Below are positions 63,361 to 64,000 of a DNA stretch of 64,000 bases, one piece after another. Under the pieces are notes generated by a model, which saw only the letters and a list, made by a program, of their open reading frames with translations, was not told the DNA's origin and ran no database searches. The DNA is taken from NCBI GenBank assembly GCA_029204225.1, contig CM055095.1, forward strand, positions 65,745,746-65,809,745. The letters are read 5' to 3'. The stretch's first letter is position 1; each line of letters opens with the position of its first letter. The position numbers and the translations under genes were made by a program. The DNA comes from Diphasiastrum complanatum (taxonomy: Eukaryota; Streptophyta; Lycopodiopsida; Lycopodiales; Lycopodiaceae).

Positions 63361-63429
63361 ATTCACATTTTATGTTGTTGCATATTTCTTTTACACACAA
63401 TTTCAATAAAGTTAGATGATGATCATATA

Positions 63430-64000
63430 CTACAAATACGATGTAGATGGATGTGTGACAAGGAGATTTGTGAGATAGATGTGAAAAGAAAACATGAAGA
63501 TGTAGTGGAGGCTGTATGTATGTTGGGAGAGATTTTCCAACCTCCATCTTGGACATACAAGTGCATCTACTTGTGCACTTGGTCCAAGAAATTGGTATTG
63601 CTAGTCTTGTGCACTCAAGGTACAAAACATATGATTTTGGTTTTTGTGGCTTCAATAGATTTAGCATCAATTTTTTTCTATGTCATTGGACACTGATCTC
63701 ATCATGCAATAAATGTCTATAGGTGGATGTTTTTTTTGGAGAGATTCATAAAAGTTTTGAAAGATTTTTTGCATACAAAGGCAAGACCAGAGGGAAGCAT
63801 GGCCGAGGAGTGGTTAGTGCAAGAATATCTAATTTAGTCATTCAATTTTTACTTCAAATACATCCGTATGTGAAGAAAATCAGATCACTAAGACCTAATT
63901 TGCCCCTTTGATCTTTGGTTACTAAAGAAAGCAAATCTAGCACCATTAACAATGTAGATATCTAGCATATACCAAATATAGAAGCTATAAACTCAATAAG
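63430..64000 (+). pseudogene. Second CACTA copy: DUF4218 region with an intron
   Basis: Reads ERDFPTSILDIQVHLLVHLV, EIGIASLVHSR, then a 103-bp GT-AG phase 2 intron (63620-63722), then WMFFLERFIKVLKDFLHTKA and RPEGSMAEEWLVQEYLI before TAG. It is homologous to 1556-1263 at the left end, which is contiguous across the intron position. Truncated by the window end; 63840-64000 shows no clear coding. Confidence 0.85.

Overview
The window is nuclear DNA of a land plant. It is TE-dense and intron-bearing. It holds plant-type CACTA transposase domains in their usual order (Transposase_21, DUF4218, DUF4216), Ty1/copia and Ty3/gypsy (chromodomain) retroelements, a Helitron fragment, a CCT-domain gene and an ARM-repeat gene, plus long (GA/CT)n tracts. 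A large-genome non-seed plant, possibly a fern, would fit, but that is a guess from texture and not from a diagnostic gene.

Layout. 0.5-2.9 kb: decayed CACTA transposase (-). 8.25-13.45 kb: a copia element with a 5-bp target duplication, a full 5' LTR and a 3' LTR cut to about 120 bp. 15.5-18.2 kb: an intact six-exon CCT-domain gene (+). 22.2-31.8 kb: a compact block of four genes in alternating orientation (A+, B-, C+, D-). 32.3-33.1 kb: a degenerate DNA-methylase-like gene (E-). 34.6-36.9 kb: unknown ORFs and a Helitron scrap. 40.6-44.1 kb: a gypsy chromovirus (-), missing its middle. 48.1-49.8 kb: an intact, single-exon ARM-repeat gene (+). 50.8-52.0 kb: gypsy RT-RNaseH-integrase fragment (+). 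52.9-53.5 kb: a second copy of the N-terminal part of gene D. 53.7-58.9 kb: an inverted pair of 650-bp repeats around copia scraps. 60.1-62.7 kb: a gag-only retroelement (-) with two UIM-like motifs. 62.8-63.4 kb: copia RT/RNaseH fragment (+). 63.4 kb to the end: a second CACTA copy (+).

Only two genes look intact and host-like: the CCT gene and the ARM gene. The most unusual part is the A-B-C-D block. B starts with a histone H3-like tail (MAQTKQTTR) followed by an H3 histone-fold-like segment, a Pro/Ser-rich linker and a Ulp1-like cysteine-protease remnant. D carries what looks like a DDE catalytic core with a CxxC insert (KLDES ... GNFK ... HPCLYC ... QGMEKSHW), unlike the common plant superfamilies I recognise. 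C and D end tail to tail about 30 bp apart. B and C diverge from a 1.5-kb region holding about eight copies of a 20-bp motif (GCGCG...GATATCG). I infer a multigene mobile element, or its decayed remains, that captured an H3-like module. I could not find terminal repeats or a target duplication by eye, so unity of the block is unproven.
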